NCBI GenBank assembly: GCA_002355455.1
Contig: AP017375.1
Location: forward strand, 62,001-126,000
Source of the DNA: Stanieria sp. NIES-3757
GTDB lineage: Bacteria; Cyanobacteriota; Cyanobacteriia; Cyanobacteriales; Xenococcaceae
Direction of reading: 5' to 3'
Length of the DNA stretch: 64,000 bases
Shown here: piece by piece, positions 47,419 through 56,510 of the stretch
Position numbering within the stretch: the stretch's first letter is position 1
Layout of the letters: every line of letters begins with the position of its first letter
The notes under the pieces: generated by a model
Told to the model about the DNA's origin: nothing
Database searches by the model: none
What the model saw: the letters and a program-made list of their open reading frames with translations, nothing else
Position numbers and translations under genes: made by a program

Positions 47419-50400
47419 ATAAATCGCTACTGGATTGAAAACCAACAGTACCATCATTGATGACAAGGTAAGCATTACTTTGCCAACGTACAAAAGCAGC
47501 ACTGTTGACTCCTAAAGACTGAGAACCCGATTGAGAAAGCTTCACATCTGTAAAGACTTGCTGCATTAGGCTGTTGGCATCAGCAGCAGTGCGAGTACCA
47601 GCCACAGTGTAACTAGAAATAGTTAGATCGACTCCACTACTAGTAAAGATATCAAACTTGTCAGAACCAACTGCAAAACCAGAAATGCGATCGCTCGAAC
47701 TGGTGGTACTGTGAGTATAGTTAAAACGGATCGTATCATTACCGACTCCACCTGTTAGGGTGTCACTACCAACACCACCGTTGAGGATATCGTTACCATC
47801 TCCACCAGAGAGGTTATCGTTACCGTCGCCCCCAGCTATAGCGTTATTGCCAGTGCTACCAGTGACTGTATCGTTACCAGCACCAGCATTAACATTTTCT
47901 ATACTAGAAATAATATCAGTACCTTCGCCTGTGTTTTGGGCAATAGTAATTCCTAGATTAATCGTATTATTGCTACTGCCACACATAATTCCGTCAACAC
48001 CGTTACCGCCTGAAAGAGTATCATTGCCACTACCACCGTTGAGGACATCGTTACCATCGCCACCATTGAGGGAGTTGTTGCCAGTGCTACCAGTAACCGT
48101 ATCGTTACCAGCACCAGCATTAATATTTTCTAACCAGGTGAGAACATCAGTACCTTCCCCTGTGTTTTGGGCAATAGTTACTGCTAAGTTGATAGCATTA
48201 TTTCCACTACCGAAGTTAGCGGTGTCAGTTCCGGTACCGCCGTTTAAGGTGTCATTGCCACTACCACCAGTCACACTATCGTTACCGTCACCACCACTGA
48301 GGTTGTCGTTACCGCTAATACCACCGTTAAGGTTATTATTACCGCTACTGCCAGTTAAATTGTTGTTAGAACTATTACCAGTTAATCCATTATTACTATT
48401 TCCTTGTAAAGTGGCATTTTCAATGCCTTGACCTAGAGTATAAGAATAGATACCTGCAATCAGAACGGTATCGACATCGGTACTCAATCCTCGATCGTCA
48501 ATTACATCTCCTAAGTCTGTCCAATAGTAGATATCATTACCTGCACCACCAATCATGGTATCGTTACCGACTTCTCCTTGGAGGGTGTCATTGCCAGCAC
48601 CACCTGTGAGGCTGTCATCGCCATAACCACCTAAGAGCAAATCGTTGCCATCTTCACCCAAGAGTTCGTCAGCGTCTTCTTCTCCATACAGTTGATCGTT
48701 GCCCGTACCTCCCCAGAGACGATCTTCATCGTAGCCACCGTAGAGAGTATCATTGCCAGCTTCACCGTATAACTCGTCATAACCTATTAGTCCCCGAGCG
48801 CGATCGCTACCACCACCAAATCTAACAGTATCATTCTTACCACCAGGTACGGTGTCACTCCAGTTGTCATTTACATCATCATTGAGGTTAGCTAAGTTAA
48901 TGACTGGAACTTTAACTTCAAATGAGCGATAGGCTAAATCTTGAGTAGTAATTGTACCTGTAATCATGTAGGTTTGATTACCATCAGCGTCCTCGTCATT
49001 GACACCACGAATGGTTAGGGTTTGAGCTTGATTCCAGTTGGTAGGAGTAAAGGTAAGAGTGGGATTAACTACAGTTCCTTCTGTCGTATCGCTAGAAGTA
49101 AAGGTAATGGTGACATCATAATTGGGACGAGTTCTGAGAAATACTTGTACGTTAACGGTATCTCCAGTTTCATCCGTTATATAGTCTTTAGTGGCAGAAG
49201 TGATAATTACTCCTGGGGTTGCTGAGTCATTTTCAGCTAGATTTAAACTAGCAGTATTGGTAGTACCGACAGTGTAAGTGGAGTTAGAGCTTAGAGATAA
49301 AGTCATAGTTTCTGTGCCTTCGTAGATGGTGTCATCAATGGGGTTAATGGTGATAGTTGCAGTAGAATTTCCCGCAGCAAAAGTAACTGCGCCAGAAAGG
49401 TTGTTGTAGTCTGTGCCGTTGGTAGCTGTACCAGAGACGGAGTAGTAGGCAGTTAAAGATTGGCTGACATTACCCGTACGAGTGAGGGTAAACGTGCCAG
49501 TATCAGAAGGTTCACCTGCACTGTTATCGGTAGCAGCAATAGTAATAGTTGGTAAGTCGTTGTCAGTTAGGTTAAGACTGGCGGTGTTATTAGTGCCGAG
49601 AGTGTAATTAGAATTGGAATTCAACGAAAAAGTGACGGTTTCTGTGCCTTCGTAGATGGTGTCGTCAATGGGGTTGATAGTGACAGTGGTAGTGCTACTT
49701 CCCGCAGCAAAAGTCACTGCACCAGATAAGTTGTTGTAGTCTGTGCCGTTAGTTGCTGTACCGGAGATGGAATAGTAAGTAGTTAAAGATTGAATAGTGT
49801 TCCCCGTGCGGGTGAGGGTGAATGTGCCAGGATTAGTGGGTTCCCCTGCACTAGTATCGGTTGCGACAATGGTAATAGTTGGGAAGTCGTTGTCAGTTAG
49901 GTTAAGACTGGCGGTGTTGTTAGTACCTATGGTGTAATTAGAATTGGAAGTAAGGAAAAGGGTAACGGTTTCTGTACCTTCATAAACTGTGTCATCGATG
50001 GGGTTGATAATTACAATGGCAGTGCTGCTACCTGGATTAAAAGTAACTGTGCCACCAGGGTTACTATAATCTGTACCATTAGTAGCTGTGCCAGAGAGAG
50101 TATAGTTAACAGTTAATGCTTCAGTGTTGCTACCTGTACGGGTGAGGGTGAATACGCCAGGGTTAGAAGGTTCGCTTGCGCTATTATCGGTTGCGGTAAC
50201 GCTTATGTCTGGTAGTTCGTAGAGAGTTGCAGAGAAAATCTCTTTGTCATTGCCGTCAGAGCTAAACCAGACGATATTATTACCTGATATTTGTGGAGGA
50301 TAGTCATAATACCCATTATTAGTTAACTGAATGGTACTGCTACCGTTGTAAAGGTAAATCTCGCTGCCATAAACGCCATAGCCTTGCCAGACGACATTAT

Positions 50401-51703
50401 TACCTGATATTTGTGCAGGATGTTCAGAATAATTAGTTAACTGAATAGTACTGCTACCGTTGTAGAAGTAAATCCGGTTGTCACTGCCATAGCGTTTCCA
50501 GACGACATTGTTACCCGATATTTGTGGAGAAGAGTCATTAGAACTATTATTAGTTAACTGAATGGTAGTGCTACCGTTGTAAAGGTAAATCTCGTTGTCA
50601 TTGCCGTCATAGCCATACCAGACGACATTGTTACCCGATATTTGTGGATCGTAGTCACCATAACTATTATTAGTTAACTGAATGGTACTGCTACCGTTGT
50701 AGAAGTAAATCTCGGTGTCAGAGCCGTTATAGCCATACCAGACGACATTGTTACCCGATATTTGTGGAGAATATTCATCATAACTATTATTAGTTAACTG
50801 AATGGTACTGCTACCGTTGTAGAAGTAAATCTCGTAGTCAGAGCCATCATAGCCAGACCAGATAACATTATTACCCGATATTTGTGGAGAATATTCATAA
50901 TAACTATTATTAGTTAACTGAATGGTACTGCTACCGTTGTAGAAGTAAATCTCGGTGTCAGAGCCATCATAGCCAGACCAGACGACATTATTACCAGATA
51001 TTTGTGGAGGATATTCATAATAACTATTATTAGTTAACTGAATGGTACTGCTACCGTTGTAAAGGTAAATCTCGGTGTCACTGCCGTCATAGCCTTGCCA
51101 GACGACATTATTCCCCGATATTTGTGGAAAATAATCCTGAAAACTATTATTAGTTAACTGAGTAATAGTCCATCCAACTGACTGCTCTACTTGGATTTGT
51201 TGCCCATCAATATTAAGAGTAGTCCCGTCATTTTCCGTACCAATTCTAGTTAACTCTGCTTCGCTTAATTCTTCTCCCCGTACCCTAGCAGAAAATAACT
51301 CTCCCTCATCTCCTTGAGTATCTTCTGTATTTATTTGAGCATCTAGCCAATGTCCAATTTCTTCTAATAAAACTGCTTGTAATTTTTCACCAGAAGCACT
51401 TTTAACAAAATCTGCATTTAAATATATTTGATTGGTTGAACTAGCATAGGCACCATTAGTAGAGGGCATACTACTGCTATCAACAATTTTCAGAGAAGGC
51501 AACTGACTAAAATCACTTTCTGCCCAATCTTGTTGTATTGTTGCTGCTAAATCTCGGTCATAGTTATTGCCAAAAACTGTAGCAAAAATTAAATCAAATC
51601 GATCTCCTTTGGCTAATTGAGTAAGAGTTAAATAAGTTAAATCTATAGTTTCATTTAAAAAGATAGTATCATCCGATGAGCCAAGTAAATAATTATCAGC
51701 CAT
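47387..51703 (-). CDS. Giant TolB-propeller/Calx-beta/RTX protein, 3' truncated
   Basis: 1438 residues. N-terminus: short RTX-export-type start (MADNYLLGSSDDTIFL), then a region with VLLEEIGHWLDAQINTEDTQ found in cyanobacterial RTX proteins. Next come eight 40-residue units such as QISGNNVVWSGYDGSDTEIY, likely a TolB-like propeller. Three Calx-beta domains follow (TFTLTRTGN ... GTATNGTDYNNLSGAVTF ... INPIDDTIYEGTETVT), then glycine-rich Ca2+ nonapeptides (GGDGNDVLNGGSGNDTLSGG). No signal peptide; type I secretion is expected. The normal C-terminus is lost: after QSSSDL the last ten codons (SLFYDYGEKY) come from the end of IS701. The secretion signal may be affected. Confidence 0.88.
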   Translation of the reverse strand: MADNYLLGSSDDTIFLNETIDLTYLTLTQLAKGDRFDLIFATVFGNNYDRDLAATIQQDWAESDFSQLPSLKIVDSSSMPSTNGAYASSTNQIYLNADFVKSASGEKLQAVLLEEIGHWLDAQINTEDTQGDEGELFSARVRGEELSEAELTRIGTENDGTTLNIDGQQIQVEQSVGWTITQLTNNSFQDYFPQISGNNVVWQGYDGSDTEIYLYNGSSTIQLTNNSYYEYPPQISGNNVVWSGYDGSDTEIYFYNGSSTIQLTNNSYYEYSPQISGNNVIWSGYDGSDYEIYFYNGSSTIQLTNNSYDEYSPQISGNNVVWYGYNGSDTEIYFYNGSSTIQLTNNSYGDYDPQISGNNVVWYGYDGNDNEIYLYNGSTTIQLTNNSSNDSSPQISGNNVVWKRYGSDNRIYFYNGSSTIQLTNYSEHPAQISGNNVVWQGYGVYGSEIYLYNGSSTIQLTNNGYYDYPPQISGNNIVWFSSDGNDKEIFSATLYELPDISVTATDNSASEPSNPGVFTLTRTGSNTEALTVNYTLSGTATNGTDYSNPGGTVTFNPGSSTAIVIINPIDDTVYEGTETVTLFLTSNSNYTIGTNNTASLNLTDNDFPTITIVATDTSAGEPTNPGTFTLTRTGNTIQSLTTYYSISGTATNGTDYNNLSGAVTFAAGSSTTTVTINPIDDTIYEGTETVTFSLNSNSNYTLGTNNTASLNLTDNDLPTITIAATDNSAGEPSDTGTFTLTRTGNVSQSLTAYYSVSGTATNGTDYNNLSGAVTFAAGNSTATITINPIDDTIYEGTETMTLSLSSNSTYTVGTTNTASLNLAENDSATPGVIITSATKDYITDETGDTVNVQVFLRTRPNYDVTITFTSSDTTEGTVVNPTLTFTPTNWNQAQTLTIRGVNDEDADGNQTYMITGTITTQDLAYRSFEVKVPVINLANLNDDVNDNWSDTVPGGKNDTVRFGGGSDRARGLIGYDELYGEAGNDTLYGGYDEDRLWGGTGNDQLYGEEDADELLGEDGNDLLLGGYGDDSLTGGAGNDTLQGEVGNDTMIGGAGNDIYYWTDLGDVIDDRGLSTDVDTVLIAGIYSYTLGQGIENATLQGNSNNGLTGNSSNNNLTGSSGNNNLNGGISGNDNLSGGDGNDSVTGGSGNDTLNGGTGTDTANFGSGNNAINLAVTIAQNTGEGTDVLTWLENINAGAGNDTVTGSTGNNSLNGGDGNDVLNGGSGNDTLSGGNGVDGIMCGSSNNTINLGITIAQNTGEGTDIISSIENVNAGAGNDTVTGSTGNNAIAGGDGNDNLSGGDGNDILNGGVGSDTLTGGVGNDTIRFNYTHSTTSSSDRISGFAVGSDKFDIFTSSGVDLTISSYTVAGTRTAADANSLMQQVFTDVKLSQSGSQSLGVNSAAFVRWQSNAYLVINDGTVGFQSSSDLSLFYDYGEKY
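50280..51160. repeat. Tandem 120-bp coding repeats
   Basis: About eight in-frame copies of a 120-base unit. The phrase attagttaactgaatggta recurs every 120 bases through the middle copies, with very few changes; the copy nearest 50400 is shortened by a few codons. They encode the 40-residue propeller blades. High DNA identity suggests recent expansion by recombination or slippage. Confidence 0.9.
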
Positions 51704-52532
51704 AAAACTTGCCCGAATAATTAGTTTATTACAAATAAATAATTTTGATAATCTTGTTTCTTTTACTCAAGTAGTCACAAGATATTTTTATGATAAACAG
51801 CCAATTTGAAATTTGATAATGGTATTTTTACTTCGTTTTTTATTTAAAAATACGATAAGGCAAAACTTTATTTCACCAATTGATATAAAGAGGAAATAAA
51901 GTAAGACTAACTATTTTTGTTTTATGTTATTTATTTAAATTTTTAGAATTAGAATTTAAAGTTTGAGTAAAGAAGTCTGTAGCGATTCTTAGAGAAGATC
52001 TGAAAAGTTATTTTTTTACAATCTAATTCTTAATTTTGCCCCCCAGCCCCCCAACTTTGGCAGGGTCGTTTCATTTTCGTTTATAAGATAGATAGGGACT
52101 AGGGATGTAGGGATTTAGGGGAAATAATGGGGGGATTTAAGGATTTTTGAGAAGCCATTTATCAGGATTATTGATCATAATTACTATTAATCCTAAAACC
52201 TGATTATATTGACTATAAAGCTCTTTTCCTGTTTTTATATCTAATTTATATTAAATAGAAAAAAATCTGACATATCTTGTCAGAAAAGTTTTTTGTTAAT
52301 GCTTATTCGCACTTACAAAGGAGGAACTAGGTATTTTTATAACACCATATTTAAAACAAATCCAAGTTTTCGGCTAGTTTTAGTTGTAAACGTTTTAGCT
52401 TGACTGAGATTACAGTTGTAAAATTACCATAATCACTAAAAACGTAAGCTAGAAAACATTTTTAATTGGTTAATTTCTAAAAAATCAATATTTGGCTTCA
52501 AAATCTTGATTTTTTCGCTACAGTCATAATAG
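51704..52532. other. Long non-coding region with C- and G-tracts
   Basis: No gene seen. At 52038-52052 lie runs of C (CCCCCCAGCCCCCC), a form found in dispersed repeats of cyanobacteria. At 52095-52121 four G-runs with short loops make a G-quadruplex-type motif, and another run of six G lies at 52129-52134, which could pair with the C-runs. The rest is AT-rich and should hold the promoter of the giant gene near 51704. Confidence 0.6.
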
Positions 52533-53435
52533 GTGCAAGTTAAGAAACTAAGAAAATCCGTGAATACTTCCATAGTTGAACTAGTAGATAATCTACCCAC
52601 TGACAACCTGACGGTAAAAGTTCTCAACGCACTAGATTATATAGTGCCAGGCAAGTGGGAAAATTTAGTGGGGTTTGATAACACCATTAGTGCAATTACA
52701 GGAGAAACAAAAAATAAAAAAATTGCGAAGATACGCGATCGCGCTATAGAATTATATAATGATAAGCAACAAGGATATCAAACTGCTATTTGGCTTTATC
52801 GCACTGTAGATGCTACAGACAAAGCTGTGGCAGTAGCAGCTTTAGCTGATAAAATCGGTGATGCTTTTCGTTTTATTCCTTTTTTAGATAAGCTGACTCC
52901 TAAAGCCGATTTGGTTCAAAGTGTCGATTTAAGAATCAAACTAGTAGCCGAATTAATTGCCTATAGTAAACTCAACGGTATTACCCTCAACCCAGGTAAG
53001 TTTGTTGCTTCTTTAAGAGAAAATTATCAAAAAGAAGCCTTGATGCGAATGGTAGCCTTAGTTTGTATTGATGGAGTACTTCCTCTGGGTACAAATTTCG
53101 TTCCTAAAGTAAGAAATGATTTAGAAAATAGAGATAATTTGGCTCAAGATCCCGCTTTTGATGCAGTGAGTCAGTTTATTCCTACTTCTGATAAACGAAG
53201 TTTTATCAACGAAAGCTTTAATACTACAGGAGACTGGATGACTAACTTAATCTCCTCTGCTGGAATAACCCGCGAATCTCTTGCCAACCGAATGAGGGGT
53301 TTGGTTGACGTTGCTGACGATAAATTAGATTATTTAGCAGCGTTTTTAGATGGAGCAACTAATTATTTTGAGCATACTGGCATTCAAACCGTTGCTCGTA
53401 TTTTAATCAATCGTGCTGATCGAGAAGTAAATTAA
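52533..53435 (+). CDS. Hypothetical soluble helical protein
   Basis: A 300-residue protein, all helical in appearance, with no signal peptide or long hydrophobic segment. Pieces: GKWENLVGFDNTISAITGE, AIWLYRTVDATDKAVAVAAL and FIPFLDKLTPKADLVQSVDL. The middle part (LMRMVALVCIDGVLPLG) is mildly hydrophobic. I recognise no family. The start is uncertain: GTG 52533 or GTG 52560 (the latter beginning MNTSIVELVDNLP), neither with a convincing ribosome binding site. A GC-rich hairpin cluster follows the stop. Confidence 0.7.
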   Translation: MQVKKLRKSVNTSIVELVDNLPTDNLTVKVLNALDYIVPGKWENLVGFDNTISAITGETKNKKIAKIRDRAIELYNDKQQGYQTAIWLYRTVDATDKAVAVAALADKIGDAFRFIPFLDKLTPKADLVQSVDLRIKLVAELIAYSKLNGITLNPGKFVASLRENYQKEALMRMVALVCIDGVLPLGTNFVPKVRNDLENRDNLAQDPAFDAVSQFIPTSDKRSFINESFNTTGDWMTNLISSAGITRESLANRMRGLVDVADDKLDYLAAFLDGATNYFEHTGIQTVARILINRADREVN

Positions 53436-53450
53436 ATATTCTAGATGTGA

Positions 53451-53535
53451 TCTGCTCCGCAGCCAGCGAAGCTGACCGCGAACGCAGAGAGCGAACCTCT
53501 CGCGCACGCGCCTCGGCGCAGCCGAGAGCGCTTTT
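53451..53535. repeat. GC-rich hairpin cluster
   Basis: An 80-base island of high GC within AT-rich DNA. It holds nested palindromes: GAGAG-cgaac-CTCTC and CTCGGC-gca-GCCGAG, the latter followed by agcgctttt. The last hairpin with its T run could terminate the preceding gene. It resembles the other palindromic repeats in this window. Confidence 0.6.
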
Positions 53536-53613
53536 AAATGGGTTCTATTGTTAGATTAGGGCAGAACGCAGAAGGTGGCTAATAACTGATAATTGGTAAC
53601 TGATAACTCATAA

Positions 53614-53907
53614 CTGAATTCCAAAGGCGCACAACGCTACGAAACAGGAATTCATGTCCATTCAATTTTACGCGATCGCGCTAGCTATTCGATCTTTCCT
53701 GAGATTGAACCCGAAATTTGGTTTGGGAAATGTAGTGGTGCTAGTAACTTTCAATATTTGTTTGAAAAATATTTAAATCAACCCTTACCATCAGAAAAAT
53801 ATGAATTATTGCGATCGCAAATAAAAGATCTTGCGATTCAACACAAACGTTCTTTTTCTACCGAAGAAGTATTAAAATTACTCCAACAAAAATTATTACA
53901 TATATAA
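53614..53907 (+). pseudogene. 5'-truncated gene fragment
   Basis: An open frame of about 97 codons with no start codon, entered straight after a run of aactgataactg repeats. It reads GAQRYETGIHVHSILRDRAS, then FPEIEPEIWFGKCSGASNFQ and KLLQQKLLHI before TAA at 53905-53907. It looks like the C-terminal end of a larger protein; I do not recognise the family. A strong terminator follows at once, as expected for a real gene end. Confidence 0.6.
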
Positions 53908-53912
53908 AACAA

Positions 53913-53962
53913 CAATACGGAGTTACAAAGTCAAATCTTGATTGCCTCATTTCTCCGTATTG
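53913..53962 (+). terminator. Terminator after gene fragment
   Basis: Perfect 10-base inverted repeat CAATACGGAG / CTCCGTATTG with a 30-base loop, followed by gttttgg. It sits between the fragment and the converging BON lipoprotein gene and may serve both. Confidence 0.65.
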
Positions 53963-54024
53963 GTTTTGGATTAGATAAGAGTTTTAAAGCTTTCTAACAA
54001 AGCTGAGCGAAACTCTTCAATGAT

Positions 54025-54483
54025 TTATTGTTTTTCCGTAGCAGGAACAACTTTAGCATCCACCTTAACTGCTTTGACACCTAAAATTTCTTTAGATAAA
54101 GGTTCAATTTTGCTGTATTCATCCTGACTAGGAACCGTACCAGCAACTACAACGTTACCGTCTTCTGCCTCTACTGTTAGTTTAGAACGAGGAATATTGG
54201 CCTCTAATTTAGATCTAACTTCACTTGCAAGATCGTCATCATCTCTAACAGTTTGGTCGCCTGTTATATCGTTGCGTTGTTCACGCGCTCGAATATCTGA
54301 GTTAAGTTGATCTCGACGAACTTGACTAGCAGCGTCTTCTTTAGTTTCCTCAACTTTTTGAGGATTTTGTACATTTTCATTAACATTGTTAGGAGCTTCA
54401 GTACTGGTTTTTTCTCCGTCACCACACGCAGCAACACCAAACATTAAAACACTACCTAATAATAAAGCACTAAGTTTTTTCAT
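54025..54483 (-). CDS. BON-domain lipoprotein
   Basis: A 152-residue exported protein. Signal peptide KKLSALLLGSVLMFGV and lipobox VAAC give lipidation at about Cys20. After a Glu/Asn-rich disordered linker, the C-terminal 60 residues form one BON domain: DLASEVRSKLEANIPRSKL, TVEAEDGNVVVAGTVPSQDE and GVKAVKVDAKVV. BON domains bind phospholipid or other surfaces; OsmY-like proteins respond to osmotic stress. It is 178 bases downstream of the DUF2382 stress gene on the same strand. Confidence 0.85.
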   Translation of the reverse strand: MKKLSALLLGSVLMFGVAACGDGEKTSTEAPNNVNENVQNPQKVEETKEDAASQVRRDQLNSDIRAREQRNDITGDQTVRDDDDLASEVRSKLEANIPRSKLTVEAEDGNVVVAGTVPSQDEYSKIEPLSKEILGVKAVKVDAKVVPATEKQ

Positions 54484-54661
54484 TTTTTTTCTCCGAAAGC
54501 TTTTTTTAATTAATTCAATGTGTGAGGATCAAAATTTGGCAATTACAAGCTATGCTTGTTAGCGTCTCAATCGATTGATTGATGCTCAAACCTTCATTTT
54601 TTGTCTTTGATAAAGTTTGCAATGCCAAACTAAGGCTGAGAAAGGTTATTTTGTGTAATTT

Positions 54662-55939
54662 TTAGAGGTCTTTATTAATAATGGGTTGTTTATTAACATC
54701 AACTTCTAGTTCTTCATGACGAATAGTTTCTCGAGCTTTGATAGTGTCTTGTGCAACTTCTTTCCGAATAGTTACTTCTTCACGAACAAAGGCTTGTTTT
54801 TCAATGTCCGCTGTTTCTTCATACACATCTACCCGTGCAACTTCTCCTTCAGAAAAAGCAACTTGATTGGGGGAAACTGGTTGAACATTAGGATTACGAT
54901 GGCGTTCAATGATTACTTTTTCTTTTTCAACTGGAATAGAAATATTGGCTACCTCTGTTTCAACTGTTTTGCCAACGGCAATTTCTCCAGCTTTAGCACG
55001 CTCTTTATTAATGATTAAACGTTCTTCGTACAATTTCACATTTTCTAGAGCTTCTGGTTGTGATACTCCAGTAGTATGAGTTAAAGGAGGTTTATCTATT
55101 CTCGGTTCAATGTCACTAATAGGATGAGGCACAGGAGTTAGTACAGATTCACCTACTCTTGGTTCAATGTCGCTGACAGGATGAGGTGTAGGAGTTACTA
55201 CAGGTTCATTTACTCTTGGTTCAATGCCACTAACAGGATGAGGTATATAGGTAATTACAGATTCGCCTACACCAGGTTCGATCATATTAACCACATGAGG
55301 TGTAGAGTTCACTACAGGTTCGCTTACTCGCGGTTCAATACCACTGACAGGATGATAAACATCGGTAGTAGTAGTTCTTGGTGCAGATGCTACTGAATCA
55401 TAAATTTCTAATTCTTCTACTCCATGACGACGCATGATTGCTTCAGCATATCCAATCTCTGTTTCTGGGGCATTAACCATTACTAAAAAGCTACCACCAG
55501 CAACGCGATCGCTATAAATTTTGGCTTTTTCTTCAGGAATTCCTAATCCAACCAAAGCTCCAACTAATCCACCCGCAGCAGCACCAATACCCACACCTGC
55601 TAGAGTAGTCGCGATCGCTGTAGCTTCTGCACCTGCTAATAAAATTGGACCAATTCCAGGGATAGCTAATAATCCTAAACCTACTAATAAACCAGTTATT
55701 CCACCTAAAGCACCACCAGTTAAGGCACCAGTAGCAGCTCCTTCATCAGCTTTATTACCTATATCTCTGGTTTTTTCTGTTCCTGCGATCGGATTAGTAT
55801 CTTTAGCGATTACCGAAACTCTATTCATATTAAAACCGCTATCTCTCAAATCACGAACGGCTGCTTCGGCTTCATCTCGACTATAAAATAAACCAACTAT
55901 ACGTTTGTATATACGATTATCTGAGTAGGTAGTAGTCAT
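54662..55939 (-). CDS. YflT-like and DUF2382 stress protein
   Basis: A 425-residue protein. N-terminus: YflT/general-stress domain (RIVGLFYSRDEAEAAVRDL, MNRVSVIAKD), with a Gly/Ala-rich membrane-like hairpin (GALTGGALGGITGLLVGLGL and GVGIGAAAGGLVGALVGLG). Next, about five copies of a 20-residue unit around PHPVSGIEPRVNEPVV, then the DUF2382 domain (KLYEERLIINKERAKAGEI, VEKEKVIIERH, DVYEETADIEKQAFVREEV). The C-terminal half is clearly paralogous to the protein at 38209-39036. Likely induced under stress; role unknown. Confidence 0.88.
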   Translation of the reverse strand: MTTTYSDNRIYKRIVGLFYSRDEAEAAVRDLRDSGFNMNRVSVIAKDTNPIAGTEKTRDIGNKADEGAATGALTGGALGGITGLLVGLGLLAIPGIGPILLAGAEATAIATTLAGVGIGAAAGGLVGALVGLGIPEEKAKIYSDRVAGGSFLVMVNAPETEIGYAEAIMRRHGVEELEIYDSVASAPRTTTTDVYHPVSGIEPRVSEPVVNSTPHVVNMIEPGVGESVITYIPHPVSGIEPRVNEPVVTPTPHPVSDIEPRVGESVLTPVPHPISDIEPRIDKPPLTHTTGVSQPEALENVKLYEERLIINKERAKAGEIAVGKTVETEVANISIPVEKEKVIIERHRNPNVQPVSPNQVAFSEGEVARVDVYEETADIEKQAFVREEVTIRKEVAQDTIKARETIRHEELEVDVNKQPIINKDL

Positions 55940-56347
55940 TAATACTCTCCTAGAATAAAAAAAAATATAATCATTAAGCTTTGATGCTGACGTAAAGCGA
56001 TTCCATTTACGTTCACAAGAAGCCTTTAACTTATTCTTTTATTCTTATTAATTTGATAAAAAAAATTATCTGTCTTTGGGAGTATTAATTAAAAATTTAA
56101 ATGAGTTGTTTAAAAGTATTTTAATAGTAGTTTTTAATTTAATGTACTAATCAAGTTTACATAAATCATCTGAAGGATAGATGCTGAAAGATTTTAGGTT
56201 TTATATATTTTTATTAGTATAAGTAAGACAAGCAAGAATCGATAGATTTAACGATTAATGCTTTTATAAATAACTAACTATATCTTAAAGACTATTAAGA
56301 AGAAGGAATTAACATTTTTTGTTGAATTCCTTCTCTCTATTTTTAAA
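55940..56347. other. Non-coding AT-rich region
   Basis: No gene seen. It should carry the promoter of the DUF2382 gene to its left; nothing else is recognised. Confidence 0.5.
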
Positions 56348-56489
56348 CTAGTTATCGTAAGTTCTGGCTTCTAAAGCATCAGGTTTTCTTCGCAACAAAG
56401 CTCAAAATAACTTTTAGGTTTTTCTATAAAATCACTTTTGTGCATATTATCACTACAGCTTTAGCCATAATATCTATGGCTCGCATCAT
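56348..56489 (-). pseudogene. Decayed tandem copy of CBS-CP12 gene
   Basis: Begins 22 bases after the intact gene's stop. It reads MMRAIDIMAKAVVII (intact: MLRAKDIMTKDVVTI), then in another frame KSDFIEKPKSYFE (intact: KGDFVEKPRPLYIE), then CCEEN and, after one lost base, PDALEARTYDN and a stop (intact: QENPDALEARIYED). Most of both CBS motifs and the CP12 middle are deleted. At least two frameshifts make it non-functional. Confidence 0.8.
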
Positions 56490-56510
56490 GGCAATTAACT
56501 CTTCAACAAC

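Noticed and set aside
47760-48431. 223-codon open frame opposite the RTX repeats, rich in Ser, Leu and Pro
   Set aside because: It is a shadow of the glycine/asparagine nonapeptide repeats on the minus strand.
50280-51160. Regular 120-bp repeats as a possible CRISPR array
   Set aside because: The repeats are in frame, code 40-residue blades, and lack unique spacers between short direct repeats.
52533-53435. Phage or toxin function for the 300-residue protein
   Set aside because: No motif supports it; left as hypothetical.
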